The position numbers and the translations under genes were made by a program. This document shows positions 1 through 10,606 of a stretch of DNA of 64,000 bases, one piece after another; the first letter of the stretch is position 1, and each line of letters opens with the position of its first letter. The stretch is from assembly GCF_000761155.1 (NCBI RefSeq), contig NZ_CP009533.1, positions 2,046,001-2,110,000 of the forward strand, written 5' to 3'. The notes beneath the pieces were generated by a model. It did no database searches. It saw nothing but the letters and a program-made list of their open reading frames with translations, and was not told where the DNA came from. Source of the DNA: Pseudomonas rhizosphaerae. GTDB taxonomy: Bacteria > Pseudomonadota > Gammaproteobacteria > Pseudomonadales > Pseudomonadaceae.

Positions 1-863
1 TTTTTCTGCTTCAGTGCAGAGTTTTCCCACGGAGACTTATAGCGGGGAGCGTTCGTCTTCGTGACGGGATCTATTGAGAGATGCAGCGCCACCAGAGGCT
101 CGGTGCCAGTGGGGCCATACATCATCTGATTGGGCACGACGAGTTGTGGCGATGAGCCAGAAAACACGATGTGACCCGAGAGTTCGTAAAGGCAGCGGTT
201 TGGCCCGACCAGGCTGAACCCTGCAGAGATAAGGGGGGACGACTTGCCGCGGGTGCCGCTGAAGGTACCTGCTGCCACATTAGGGCTGGGGCCTGAGCCG
301 GCAACTGTCGAGGTGTAGACGAGGTCAACGCCCTCGGGCTTGTTTTCCCAGATGACGCTGAAACCCTCTAGTCGCTTGGTGCCGTCATGTTCGCCGACCC
401 AGCCCTTGGTGGACTCCACATCGCCCGCGCCTTGCAGGTGTGCAATCAACTTCAGGGTTGCGGGTGCTGCCTCTACTGCCAACGTATAGCTCGGCTCAGG
501 CGTTGCAACCACGGCAAAATTTCGCATGATGGCGGGGGAGGTATCGATACGGTCGATACGGAGATCCACCGGATCGATTTCGGCGTCGAACATGTGGTAT
601 TCGGTGATGAGTACAGTTGCGACGCCACCTTTGACACGGGCGACTATGGTGTCGCCCAGGTGCGTGAGCATGTTCTTGCTGACGCCTTCGCCCGGAAAGA
701 AATCGATAGATCCTTTGCCTAGGGGCGCTTGCTGTAGCGAAATACAGACGGGCTTGTCAGACGGTGGCTGAGAGGCATACCGGAATATATACATTCCAGG
801 CTCAAGCAGGGTTACCCGCGAGCTTATTTTCAGGCCATCTAATGCATGCGAAGGCAGTGACAT
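1..863 (-). CDS. Hypothetical protein with ChW-like repeat (3' end outside window)
   Basis: An open frame runs from an ATG at 863 on the minus strand to the window edge without a stop, giving at least 287 residues. The N-terminal part (about residues 1-120) is not recognised. At about residues 140-170 the segment LIAHLQGAG...GWVGEHDGTKRLEGF resembles the ChW (hydrophobic W) repeats of clostridial surface proteins: a Gly-Trp, a Gly-Thr, then RLEGF followed by a Trp strand. It has no signal peptide. It is divergent from the type I secretion genes that start at 1517, so it could be a partner or substrate of that exporter, but no glycine-rich RTX nonapeptides are seen in the visible part. Function unknown; the ChW resemblance is by eye only. 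Confidence 0.7.
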   Translation of the reverse strand, partial: MSLPSHALDGLKISSRVTLLEPGMYIFRYASQPPSDKPVCISLQQAPLGKGSIDFFPGEGVSKNMLTHLGDTIVARVKGGVATVLITEYHMFDAEIDPVDLRIDRIDTSPAIMRNFAVVATPEPSYTLAVEAAPATLKLIAHLQGAGDVESTKGWVGEHDGTKRLEGFSVIWENKPEGVDLVYTSTVAGSGPSPNVAAGTFSGTRGKSSPLISAGFSLVGPNRCLYELSGHIVFSGSSPQLVVPNQMMYGPTGTEPLVALHLSIDPVTKTNAPRYKSPWENSALKQK

Positions 864-1516
864 GAATTTCCATTTCCTGTTGGCTTGAACACACTGTGCC
901 ATCTAAAAACGGCAAACCTGTTACAAATGACTCGGCCAGTGGCGGCGTCCCTTCGAGCGAGGATGATTAGGCTTAACGGGGTGAGATGTCAATCACTGAG
1001 TGTAAAAATTCTTACACGCGATATGGATTTTTCCTACATGTGCATCGTAATTGTTGTTGCGGCGTATTTCCCTGGCCTGATGAAATAAGATATGCATATA
1101 TCCAGAAATTCTAAAAATTAAAAAATCGTTATAAATCAAACTATTGTGATAACTAATGACTTTTCAGGTTTAGTGCGACAAATTTAAGGCGCGTGAGTGC
1201 TAGCTTTGCGCCACTACTTAGCATTGTCTTTTTATCGATTGGAGTGGCTAGTGGCGCTTCGATTGAGGCAATCTCAAACACTGTCCGGTTAGTCTGGTTT
1301 CCCCGTATCGCGGCGAGCGCTGCCTTTAGAACCCTTGCTCCCTTCCTCAAGAGAAAATTAAGTAATCCCTATTTTCGTAAGCTTTCCGTTTCCCTATCCT
1401 TGTGCTCTCTAGAGCGCTTTGAATTGATCGCATCGGCACACTAACGTTGCGCCCCCGCACTCCAGCACCAGTGATACACTGCCCGCCGTTTTCGCCTTTT
1501 TTCAAGTACGGATGCT
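864..1516. other. AT-richer intergenic region between divergent genes
   Basis: This 650-bp gap is clearly poorer in G+C than its surroundings, most strongly around 1080-1150. It must contain the promoters of the leftward gene and the rightward secretion operon. Short open frames exist (1193-1444 on plus, 1153-1350 on minus) but neither has a convincing ribosome binding site or a recognisable protein. I see no clear RNA gene or repeat in it. Confidence 0.5.
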
Positions 1517-3367
1517 ATGAGTCGTTTACCAGAAAATAATTTGCAGGCCGCCCTCAAGGCATGCAAAAGCAGCTTCGTTTCTGTGGGTGTGTTCAGCTTT
1601 TTCGTCAACGCGCTGATGCTGGTTCCGACGTTCTACATGATCCAGATTTCTGGACGGGTCGTGCCATCCAGCAGCAGCTCGACGTTGATCATGCTGACGC
1701 TGATTCTCACCGTCTTGATGATCACCATGGGCGCTCTGGAATGGGTGCGATCGCGCATGATGGTTCGCATAAGCAACCGCCTTGATGTATTGCTCAGTCG
1801 TGATGTCTACCGTGCGAGCTTCAAGCGCGCGCTCAACAGCGGTGGGATGGATGCGACAGCCCAGTCGCTGAACGATTTGACATCCCTACGCCAGTTTCTG
1901 ACCGGTCCTGGACTTTTCGCCTTTTTCGATGCGCCCTGGTTTCCGATCTACACCGCAGTAATGTTCATGTTTCACCCCTGGTTCGGCTGGATGACCGTGG
2001 GATGCGGAGTGGTCCTCGTGGTACTGGCATTCATGAATCATCGCTTCACAACTCAGGCTTTGGCTGATGCCAATCTGCAAAGCGTCAAATCCAACGTTGC
2101 TACCGCCAAGAACCTGCGCAACGCCGAAGTCATCGAGTCCATGGGCATGCTCGAGACACTCATGAATCGCTGGGCCGTGCGCCAGCGCCGAATCTTGCTG
2201 CTGCAGTCCAATGCGAGCGACAAGGGCGGGGCGGTCACATCCATCTCCAAGACGTTCCGCATGTGGTCGCAGTCGATCATGCTGGCGATGGGTGCCTACC
2301 TGGTGATCATTCATGAGATCAACCCAGGGTTGCTGATGGCCGGCTCCATTCTGCTTGGTCGCGCACTGGCGCCTATCGATCAGATGATCGGAAGCTGGAA
2401 AGGTTTCGTAGGCGCAAAGGTGCAGTATGGGCGCTTGAACGAGGTGTTGGACAAGCTCAACGCCGAGCCCGAACGTATGCCGTTGCCGGCCCCACAAGGC
2501 CACATCCAGGTTGAGAATCTGGTGGTCGCGCCGCCCGGCGCCAAAGCGCCTGTCATACGTAATATCAGCTTCGTCGCACCTGCCGGGGCTGTTGTCGGCA
2601 TCGTCGGGCCGAGCGCGGCAGGTAAATCGACATTGGTACGGGCCTTGATGGGCATCTGGCCGCCTCAGCACGGCGTGGTGCGCCTCGATGGCGCCGATAT
2701 CAGTACCTGGGACAAGCACGAACTGGGGCCGTATGTAGGCTACCTTCCGCAGGACATCGAGTTGTTCGAAGGAACCATCAGCGACAATATTGCCCGTTTC
2801 GAGAAGGTCGATGCCGAGAAAGTCGTGCTCGCTGCGCAGACTGCCGGTGTGCACGAAATGATTCTGATGCTGCCCGACGGTTACGACACCATAATCGGCA
2901 GCGATGGCGTAAATCTGTCGGGCGGCCAGCGTCAGCGGGTGGGCCTGGCGCGTGCCCTTTATGGGAGCCCCAAGCTGATCGTGCTCGACGAGCCCAACTC
3001 GAACCTCGACGAAGTCGGCGAGCGTGCGTTGGGCGTGGCCTTGCAGAAGGTCAAGGAGAATGGCTCGACGGTCTTCATCGTTTCACATCGCCCTAATATC
3101 CTGTCTCGTCTTGACCATATTTTGGTGATGTCGGCAGGTACCATTTCTATGTACGGCCCGCGTGACAAGGTAATTGCCGAGTTGGCGGCGCAACAGAACA
3201 AGGGTCAGCCACGCGTGGCCCAGCCAGCGCCGGGCGCCCCAGTTACGCCTCCTGCCGCTGGTGCCCCGGTCGCCCCGGTCGCCCCGACCCCGCCCGCCGC
3301 ACCTCCTGCACCTGCGGCACCCAAGCCGCCAGCAGGCCCGGCCAACACCCAATCGACCGGCGCGTGA
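1517..3367 (+). CDS. Type I secretion ABC transporter (permease/ATPase)
   Basis: A 616-residue PrtD/AprD-like inner membrane exporter, the energy-providing part of a type I secretion channel. The N-terminal half is a membrane domain with hydrophobic segments at about residues 20-75, 130-180 and 250-285. The C-terminal half is an ABC ATPase with Walker A GPSAAGKST near residue 364, signature LSGGQRQRVGLARAL near 467 and Walker B LIVLDEP near 487. There is no N-terminal C39 peptidase-like domain of the HlyB kind, which fits the PrtD branch. The last 50 or so residues (from about 565) are an unusual Pro/Ala-rich tail. It leads an operon with the adaptor (14 bp downstream) and outer membrane protein; its substrate is not identified. 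Confidence 0.93.
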   Translation: MSRLPENNLQAALKACKSSFVSVGVFSFFVNALMLVPTFYMIQISGRVVPSSSSSTLIMLTLILTVLMITMGALEWVRSRMMVRISNRLDVLLSRDVYRASFKRALNSGGMDATAQSLNDLTSLRQFLTGPGLFAFFDAPWFPIYTAVMFMFHPWFGWMTVGCGVVLVVLAFMNHRFTTQALADANLQSVKSNVATAKNLRNAEVIESMGMLETLMNRWAVRQRRILLLQSNASDKGGAVTSISKTFRMWSQSIMLAMGAYLVIIHEINPGLLMAGSILLGRALAPIDQMIGSWKGFVGAKVQYGRLNEVLDKLNAEPERMPLPAPQGHIQVENLVVAPPGAKAPVIRNISFVAPAGAVVGIVGPSAAGKSTLVRALMGIWPPQHGVVRLDGADISTWDKHELGPYVGYLPQDIELFEGTISDNIARFEKVDAEKVVLAAQTAGVHEMILMLPDGYDTIIGSDGVNLSGGQRQRVGLARALYGSPKLIVLDEPNSNLDEVGERALGVALQKVKENGSTVFIVSHRPNILSRLDHILVMSAGTISMYGPRDKVIAELAAQQNKGQPRVAQPAPGAPVTPPAAGAPVAPVAPTPPAAPPAPAAPKPPAGPANTQSTGA

Positions 3368-3380
3368 AAGGATTTCATCG

Positions 3381-4706
3381 ATGACCAGCAAAGCCATTAC
3401 CGCGTTCGACCACAATTTCGATGACATGCCGATCTCCGATCGAGGTATCCGCCGCATCGGCTTCACGATTATCTTCGTCACCTTCGGCATTTTCGGCACC
3501 TGGGCGGCCGTTGCGCCCCTGAGCAATGCCGTGCATGGGAGCGGTATCGTTACCGTACAAAGCTATCGCAAGACCGTGCAGCATCTGGAAGGGGGGATCA
3601 TCAAGGAGCTCAACGCCCGTGACGGCGACATGGTCAAGCAGGGCGACCCGCTGATCGTGCTCGATGAAGCGCAGCTGAGCTCCGAGTACGAGTCCACTCG
3701 CAACCAGCTGATCGTGGCCCGCTACAAAGAAGCCCGTTTGCGTGCAGAACGCGACGGCCTGCAATCGGTACCCCCTGTGCAGATGACGGGTACCGATTCG
3801 GACCGCGCCATGGAGGCGCTGGCCGGTGAGCAGCAGGTGTTCAAGGCTCGCCACGATTCGCGTTTGAGCGAAATCTCCGTGCAGCGCGAGCGTATCAGTC
3901 AGCTCAAGCAGCAGATCCTGGGCTTGCAGGGCATGATCAGGACCAAGCAGAACCTCGAGAAGTCCTACAGCGGCGAGATCGTGCAGCTCAAGGATCTGTT
4001 GTCTCAAGGCTTTGTAGACAACCAGCGCTTGCTGGAGCAGGAGCGCAAGCTCGACATGCTGAAGACGGAGGTGGCCGATCATCAGTCCACCATCCTCAAA
4101 ACCCAGCTGCAAATCAGCGAGACCGAGCTGTCCATCGTTCAGTTGAACAAGAAGTTCAGCTCTGACGTGGCCAATGATTTGTCAGATGTGCAGGCTCAAG
4201 TGTTCGATCTTCAAGAGAAAGAGGCAGCTCTCAACGATCGCCTTTCGCGCGTAGTCATTCGCGCGCCGGAAAGCGGCATGGTGCTGGACATGAAGGTGCA
4301 CACCGTAGGTGGCGTGGTCAGTGCGGGCACGCCACTGCTTGACATCGTGCCTGCTGAAGCTGAGCTGATTGTCGAGGCGCGTGTAGCACCGGCCGATATC
4401 GATCGTCTGGAGATGGGCAAGCGTGCGGATATTCGCTTCAGCGCATTCAATAATGCAACCACACCGGAAATCGACGGCGAAGTCACGCGAATTTCTGCTG
4501 ATGCGCTGAAGGACGAACGCTCTGGCGACTCCTATTACCTGGTTCGGGTGAAGGTGACTGAGCGAGGGCTGAAGACGCTTGGTGATCGCAGGTTGCAACC
4601 GGGCATGCCAGCGGACGTCTTGATCAACGCAGGTGATCGCACAATGCTGGAGTATCTGCTGAAGCCGGCACGCAACATGTTCGCCAAGTCGATGATCGAG
4701 GAATGA
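3381..4706 (+). CDS. Type I secretion membrane fusion protein (HlyD/PrtE family)
   Basis: A 441-residue periplasmic adaptor bridging the ABC exporter and the TolC-type channel. I take the ATG at 3381, which follows GAAAGGA and gives the short cytoplasmic N-terminus usual for the family; an upstream in-frame extension would overlap the exporter gene. One transmembrane helix lies at about residues 28-45 (FTIIFVTFGIFGTWAAV), then the lipoyl-like half-motif VQHLEGGIIKELNARDGD, a long coiled coil from about 100 to 290, and a beta-barrel region with IRAPESGMVLD. The stop overlaps the next start in ATGA, so the two are translationally coupled. Confidence 0.93.
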   Translation: MTSKAITAFDHNFDDMPISDRGIRRIGFTIIFVTFGIFGTWAAVAPLSNAVHGSGIVTVQSYRKTVQHLEGGIIKELNARDGDMVKQGDPLIVLDEAQLSSEYESTRNQLIVARYKEARLRAERDGLQSVPPVQMTGTDSDRAMEALAGEQQVFKARHDSRLSEISVQRERISQLKQQILGLQGMIRTKQNLEKSYSGEIVQLKDLLSQGFVDNQRLLEQERKLDMLKTEVADHQSTILKTQLQISETELSIVQLNKKFSSDVANDLSDVQAQVFDLQEKEAALNDRLSRVVIRAPESGMVLDMKVHTVGGVVSAGTPLLDIVPAEAELIVEARVAPADIDRLEMGKRADIRFSAFNNATTPEIDGEVTRISADALKDERSGDSYYLVRVKVTERGLKTLGDRRLQPGMPADVLINAGDRTMLEYLLKPARNMFAKSMIEE

Positions 4707-6121
4707 CTGTGTTGCGATTGTTACCTGGTGTGATGTTGAGCATGTTGGCGTTGCAAGCAGTAGGCGCCGAGGCGCTGGTTCCCAAGGATGTACCGCCCAA
4801 GCCGCCGGTGTCGGCTTCTACCTACGCGCTCGATCTGGCCGGGCTGTACCGCGAAGCGCGGCTGGAGGACCCGCGGGTGCTGGCGGCCTATGCCCGTGCC
4901 CGTTCCGCGTCCGAACAGCAGCGCGAGGCGTTGGGCGGTTTGCTGCCGCAGTTGTCCGCGCAAAGCAATTTCAACCGGATTCTGCGCAAGGACGATGCCG
5001 CGCGCGAAATCTATGACAACAAGAGCTATTCCCTGAGCCTGACTCAGTACCTTTACAACAAAACAGCTTGGGAAGGTTGGCAGAAGGCCAAGAGCATCAC
5101 GGCGCAGAAAGGCGCTCAGGCCGAAGATTCCCATGCTGAGGCCACGGTGGATCTGGCCAAGCGCTACTTCATCGCCCTGGCTGCCGACGACGAATTGGAG
5201 CTGGTGCAGGCCGAGCGTCGTGCGACGCAGAAGAACCTGGACCGAATAAACATGCTCTACGAGCGGCAGATGGCCAAGATCACCGATCAGCTCGACCTCA
5301 AGGCGCGAGTCGATGCCCTGGCGGCGCAGGAGGTGGACGCGCGCAACCAGGTGCAGGTCAGCCGTGAGGCCTTGTCCGAGATCGTTGGCCGACGCATCGA
5401 CGAGCGCCTGAGCCGGGTGCGTAACGACGTGGCGCTGCAGGCGCCGACTGCGCCTTTGGCCAATTTCGTGTCCCAAGCGATGGATGCCAACCCTCTGCTC
5501 AAGGCCTACCAAAGTGGTGCCGAAGCTGCCGATGCTGCTGTGCGTGAAGGGAAGGGTGGGCACTATCCCCAGTTGAGTGTGAGCTTGAGTGCTCAGCAAA
5601 GCGACGTGGGTTACGACAATACCTTGACGCCGCGTAGCGACAGCTATGTGGCTACGTTAGGGGTGCGGGTGCCGATCTACAGCGGCGGGTCCACGTCGGC
5701 GCGGGTCCGTGGATTGTACGATGATCAATTGGCGGCCGAGCAGGACCTTGAAGGTGTGCGTCGGCAGGTGGTGAAGGAAACCACCACGGCTTACCTCACG
5801 GCCCAGGCCAGTGTGGAGAAGATGCGCGCGAACAAGAACGCGCTGTCTTCGGCGCAGCAATCCAGTGTGGCGGCGCAGAAGGCCTTTGCCTATGGCGTGG
5901 TGAATGCGGTGGACGTGTTGACCAGTGTGCAGAACGAGTTCAGGGCGCGCAGGGATCTGCTCAAATCCCAATATGACTTCATTACCAACCTTTTCATGTT
6001 GAATCGTTGGAGCGGGCAGTTGAACCAAGAGAGTGTCGACAGTGTCAACGTCTGGCTCAGCCCCGAGCCCGAGCAAGGTCTACCAGGCGGCGATGTCGCC
6101 AAGGTGAAGACCAAGCCCTGA
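4703..6121 (+). CDS. TolC-family outer membrane efflux/secretion protein
   Basis: A 472-residue outer membrane channel completing the type I secretion tripartite complex. It has an N-terminal signal peptide (basic start, hydrophobic LLPGVMLSMLALQAVGAEA) and the duplicated TolC organisation: long alpha-helical hairpins with the strand markers YSLSLTQYLYN in the first half and ATLGVRVPIYSGG in the second. The start overlaps the adaptor stop by four bases. Length is in the usual 430-490 range for PrtF/AprF/TolC proteins. The operon appears to end here; a REPIN follows 30 bp downstream. Confidence 0.93.
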   Translation: MTVLRLLPGVMLSMLALQAVGAEALVPKDVPPKPPVSASTYALDLAGLYREARLEDPRVLAAYARARSASEQQREALGGLLPQLSAQSNFNRILRKDDAAREIYDNKSYSLSLTQYLYNKTAWEGWQKAKSITAQKGAQAEDSHAEATVDLAKRYFIALAADDELELVQAERRATQKNLDRINMLYERQMAKITDQLDLKARVDALAAQEVDARNQVQVSREALSEIVGRRIDERLSRVRNDVALQAPTAPLANFVSQAMDANPLLKAYQSGAEAADAAVREGKGGHYPQLSVSLSAQQSDVGYDNTLTPRSDSYVATLGVRVPIYSGGSTSARVRGLYDDQLAAEQDLEGVRRQVVKETTTAYLTAQASVEKMRANKNALSSAQQSSVAAQKAFAYGVVNAVDVLTSVQNEFRARRDLLKSQYDFITNLFMLNRWSGQLNQESVDSVNVWLSPEPEQGLPGGDVAKVKTKP

Positions 6122-6151
6122 TTCAGTGTGTATCACCGACGTAACAACCCC

Positions 6152-6237
6152 GTAGGAGCGGTCATTGGCCGCGAACGGCACACCGCACACATCAGTAAGT
6201 CCGCGGTGTTCTTTTCGCGGCCAATGACCGCTCCTAC
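6152..6237. repeat. REPIN (two inverted REP sequences)
   Basis: GTAGGAGCGGTCATTGGCCG at the left is mirrored by CGGCCAATGACCGCTCCTAC at the right, enclosing about 38 bp of non-repeated DNA. This is the standard form of a Pseudomonas REP doublet; the same core recurs at least ten times in the window. It lies between the tolC-type gene and gmd and may act as a transcriptional roadblock. Confidence 0.9.
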
Positions 6238-6306
6238 GGGTGACAGGTGCCAGGCGGGGGAGGCTGGGCTGGGCTGGCGGGTATATGTATACTCCGCGCT
6301 TTGTAA

Positions 6307-7427
<1,121 letters not shown>

Positions 7428-7428
<1 letters not shown>

Positions 7429-8324
7429 TGGCTAATGTCGGCAAGCGTGCACTGATCACTGGTATCCAGGGTTTCACCGGTCGCTACATGGCGGCCGAGT
7501 TGCAGGCCCATGGGTACGAAGTCATCGGCCTGGGCAGTCAACCGTCGGAGGAGCCGGGTTACTACCAGGCCGATCTGAACGATGCGCCCAGGCTCGCCGC
7601 CTTGCTGGCAGAGTTGCAGCCAGACTACGTGGTTCATCTCGCCGCCTTGGCGTTCGTGGGCCATGGTGTGGCTGATGCGTTCTATCAGGTCAACCTGATC
7701 GGGACGCGCAACTTGCTCGAGGCGGTCGCCGCTTCGGGCAAGGCGCCTGAATGTGTATTGCTGGCCAGTAGCGCCAATGTGTATGGCAATGCATCCGAAG
7801 GCATGCTTGACGAAGGCACGGCGCCTGCGCCGGCCAACGATTACGCCGTCAGCAAGCTGGCCATGGAATACATGGCCAGCTTGTGGCAAAACCGCTTGCC
7901 GATTGTCGTCACCCGGCCGTTCAACTATACCGGAGTGGGGCAGGCGGACAATTTCCTGTTGCCCAAGATCGTTTCGCACTTCCGCCGCAAGGCCGAAGTG
8001 ATCGAGCTGGGCAACCTCGATGTATGGCGCGACTTCAGCGACGTTCGTGCGCTGGTAGCTGCCTACCGTGGGCTGTTGGAAAGCAAGCCCGTGGGGCAGA
8101 CCGTCAATGTCAGCTCGGGTGTTACCCATTCCCTGCGTGAAGTGATCGAGTTGTGCGAGAGCATTACCGGCCACAGCATGCGGGTTGAAGTGAACCCTGC
8201 GTTCGTGCGCGCCAATGAAGTGAAGACGCTGTGCGGTGACAATACCCGCCTGCGCTCGCTGGTCCGCGACTGGCAGACCCCGCCCTTACGCGACACCCTG
8301 CAATGGATGTTGGCTGCCCAATAA
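7428..8324 (+). CDS. rmd: GDP-6-deoxy-D-lyxo-4-hexulose reductase
   Basis: A 298-residue SDR-fold reductase that turns the Gmd product into GDP-D-rhamnose. It shows the nucleotide motif GIQGFTG at residues 12-18 and the catalytic YAVSK. The start codon at 7428 overlaps the gmd stop. The order gmd-rmd followed by two retaining glycosyltransferases matches a D-rhamnan locus, which is why I prefer Rmd over a GDP-fucose synthase: WcaG-type GMER proteins are longer and carry a different C-terminus. The stop TAA is followed immediately by the next ATG. Confidence 0.9.
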
Positions 8325-9470
8325 ATGAAGGTCGTCCTTTCCGTTGAGCCTGTCCGCTTCCCGCTGACGGGCATCGGTCGTTACACCTATGAATTGGCGC
8401 GACGCCTTCAGAACAGCGCCGAAATCACCGATCTGCAGTTCTTTGCCGGGCGTAGCTTCTTGCCTGGCTTGCCCAATGCGTCAGATGCTTCGGGCAGCGG
8501 CTACAGCCTCAAGCGCGCGGTGCAGAAGAACTTCCTGGCCATCGAGGCCTATCGCCTGTTGATGCCGCTGCTCAAGGCCCGTGCCTTGAAGGGGCACGGC
8601 GAATATCTGTACCACAGCCCCAATTACTATCTGCCGCCGTTCAAAGGGCCGCGCGTGGCGACCTTTCATGACCTGTCGCCATTCACCTGGTCCCAGTGTC
8701 ACGCACCGCAGCTCGCGCGCTACCTGCAAAAAGAGCTGCGGTTGACCTTGAAGCGGGCCGACCGACTGATCACCGATTCCGAATTCACTCGGCGCGAACT
8801 GGCCGATTATTTCGATTGGCCCATCGAGCGGATCGATGCCGTGCCGCTGGCCAGTTCGCCCGAGTTTCATCCGCGCAGCGCAGCAGAAACCGCCGAAGTG
8901 CTCGGGCGCCACGGCTTGACCCACGAAGGCTACAGCCTGTTCGCCGGCACCATCGAACCGCGCAAGAACATCGAGACGCTGCTCACGGCCTACGAAACGC
9001 TGCCACTTGCCACGCGCCAGCGCTGGCCGTTGATCCTGGCGGGCTATCGGGGTTGGCGCAACGAAGCCATCTTCGCGCGCATCGAGTCGGCGCAGCGTCA
9101 GGGCTGGGCGCGCTATCTGGGGTTCGTCCCGGCCGAGGATCTGCCCGTGCTGTTCGCCGGTGCGCGGCTGTTCGCCTTTCCGTCGCTGTACGAAGGCTTC
9201 GGCCTGCCGGTGCTGGAATCGATGAGTTCGGGCGTGCCGGTGGTCTGTGCCAATAACTCTTCGCTGCTGGAAGTGGCGGGCGATGCGGCATTGATGTGCG
9301 AGGCGATGGATGTCGACACCTTGGCTCGGCACATGGCTCGGGCGCTGGAAGATGACGCGTGTCGCGTCGAAGCACGGCAACGCGGGCTGGCTCATGCTGG
9401 CGGATTCTCCTGGGACCGCTGCACCGCACAGACGCTGGTCGCCTATCGCAAGACGTTGGAAAGCCGATGA
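8325..9470 (+). CDS. GT4-family glycosyltransferase, WbpY-like
   Basis: A 381-residue GT-B fold retaining glycosyltransferase. The acceptor side has LTGIGRYTYELARRL near the N-terminus; the donor half has YSLFAGTIEPRKNIETLL and the conserved EX7E-type region PSLYEGFGLPVLESMSSG. It starts directly after the rmd stop codon and its own stop overlaps the next start in ATGA. Position right behind gmd-rmd suggests transfer of D-rhamnose from GDP-D-rhamnose, as for WbpY of P. aeruginosa; the precise linkage is inference. Confidence 0.87.
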   Translation: MKVVLSVEPVRFPLTGIGRYTYELARRLQNSAEITDLQFFAGRSFLPGLPNASDASGSGYSLKRAVQKNFLAIEAYRLLMPLLKARALKGHGEYLYHSPNYYLPPFKGPRVATFHDLSPFTWSQCHAPQLARYLQKELRLTLKRADRLITDSEFTRRELADYFDWPIERIDAVPLASSPEFHPRSAAETAEVLGRHGLTHEGYSLFAGTIEPRKNIETLLTAYETLPLATRQRWPLILAGYRGWRNEAIFARIESAQRQGWARYLGFVPAEDLPVLFAGARLFAFPSLYEGFGLPVLESMSSGVPVVCANNSSLLEVAGDAALMCEAMDVDTLARHMARALEDDACRVEARQRGLAHAGGFSWDRCTAQTLVAYRKTLESR

Positions 9471-10582
9471 TCAAGGTGCTGCATTTCTTCAAGACCTACT
9501 TCCCCGATTCCATGGGCGGTATCGAGCAGGTCATCTTTCAGCTGGCTGAAGGCTGTGCCGCTGGCGGTGTACAGTCCGAGGTGTTGTACCTCAGCGACCG
9601 CGGCGCAGCGCGCAACGAACGGGTAGGGCACCACATCGCTCACCGCGCCAAGCTGGATCTGCATGTGGCCTCCACCGGGTTTTCCTGGTCGGCACTTGGC
9701 GATTTCAAGGAGCTCGCGAGCCAGGCGGATCTCATTCACTACCATTTTCCGTGGCCGTTCATGGACCTGGTGCATTTCGCCAGCCGTACGGGCAAGCCGT
9801 CGGTGGTGAGTTATCACTCCGACATCATCAAGCAGAAGACTTTGCTCAAGCTGTATCAGCCGCTGATGAATCGTTTTCTCGGGTCCATGGATCGCATCGT
9901 CGTGTCTTCGCCCGATTACGCTGCCAGCAGCACAGTGCTGCAGCGCTTTCCTAAAAAACTGTCAGTCATCCCGTTTGGCCTCGACCCGGCCACCTACCCC
10001 ACACCGTCGGCCGAGCGCCTGGTGCATTGGCGGGGCCGTTTCCCCGGCAAATTCTTCCTGTTCGTCGGTGCGCTGCGCTACTACAAGGGGTTGAATTACC
10101 TGCTGGACGCGGCCAAGACCACCGGGCTGCCGGTGGTGATTCTGGGCGGTGGCCATCTCGAAGCCGAGCTCAAGGCATATGCCCAACAGCTTGAGGTGAG
10201 CAACGTCCACTTTCTCGGCGGCTTGCCGGACGAAGACAAGGCCGCGCTGCTTACCCTGTGCCATGCCTTCGTCTTTCCCTCGCATCTGCGCTCCGAATCG
10301 TTCGGCATCTCGCTGCTGGAGGGTGCCATGTACGGCAAGCCGATGATCTCGTGCGACATCGGCAGCGGCATGAGCTACATCAACCGCACCGGGGAAACCG
10401 GCTGGGTGATTCCCCCGCGCGATTCTCAGGCGCTGGCGGCGGCCATGCAGGCGCTGTGGAACGACGAAACCATGGCCAGCGCCATGGGCGCCGCCGCAGC
10501 GCGGCGTTTCCAGCAAGTATTCACCGCACAAGGAATGGCGGACAGTTATGTGCAGTTGTATCGCGACGTATTGCAGCGTTAA
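9467..10582 (+). CDS. GT4-family glycosyltransferase, WbpZ-like
   Basis: A 371-residue retaining glycosyltransferase. The N-terminus VLHFFKTYFPDSMGGIEQVI is the acceptor-domain glycine loop seen in WbpZ; the donor half has FFLFVGALRYYKGLNYLLDA and the EX7E region SESFGISLLEGAMYGKP. The ATG at 9467 overlaps the previous stop and is preferred to an in-frame start upstream. It is likely one of the transferases building the D-rhamnose polymer with the preceding gene. A separation of 24 bp leads to the WbpV-like gene. Confidence 0.87.
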   Translation: MIKVLHFFKTYFPDSMGGIEQVIFQLAEGCAAGGVQSEVLYLSDRGAARNERVGHHIAHRAKLDLHVASTGFSWSALGDFKELASQADLIHYHFPWPFMDLVHFASRTGKPSVVSYHSDIIKQKTLLKLYQPLMNRFLGSMDRIVVSSPDYAASSTVLQRFPKKLSVIPFGLDPATYPTPSAERLVHWRGRFPGKFFLFVGALRYYKGLNYLLDAAKTTGLPVVILGGGHLEAELKAYAQQLEVSNVHFLGGLPDEDKAALLTLCHAFVFPSHLRSESFGISLLEGAMYGKPMISCDIGSGMSYINRTGETGWVIPPRDSQALAAAMQALWNDETMASAMGAAAARRFQQVFTAQGMADSYVQLYRDVLQR

Positions 10583-10606
10583 CCCACTCGACCAAGGTAC
10601 TCGCTC

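Noticed and set aside
1193..1444. 83-codon open frame in the AT-rich gap before the type I exporter
   Set aside because: No convincing ribosome site, no recognisable protein, and the region is better explained as divergent promoter DNA.
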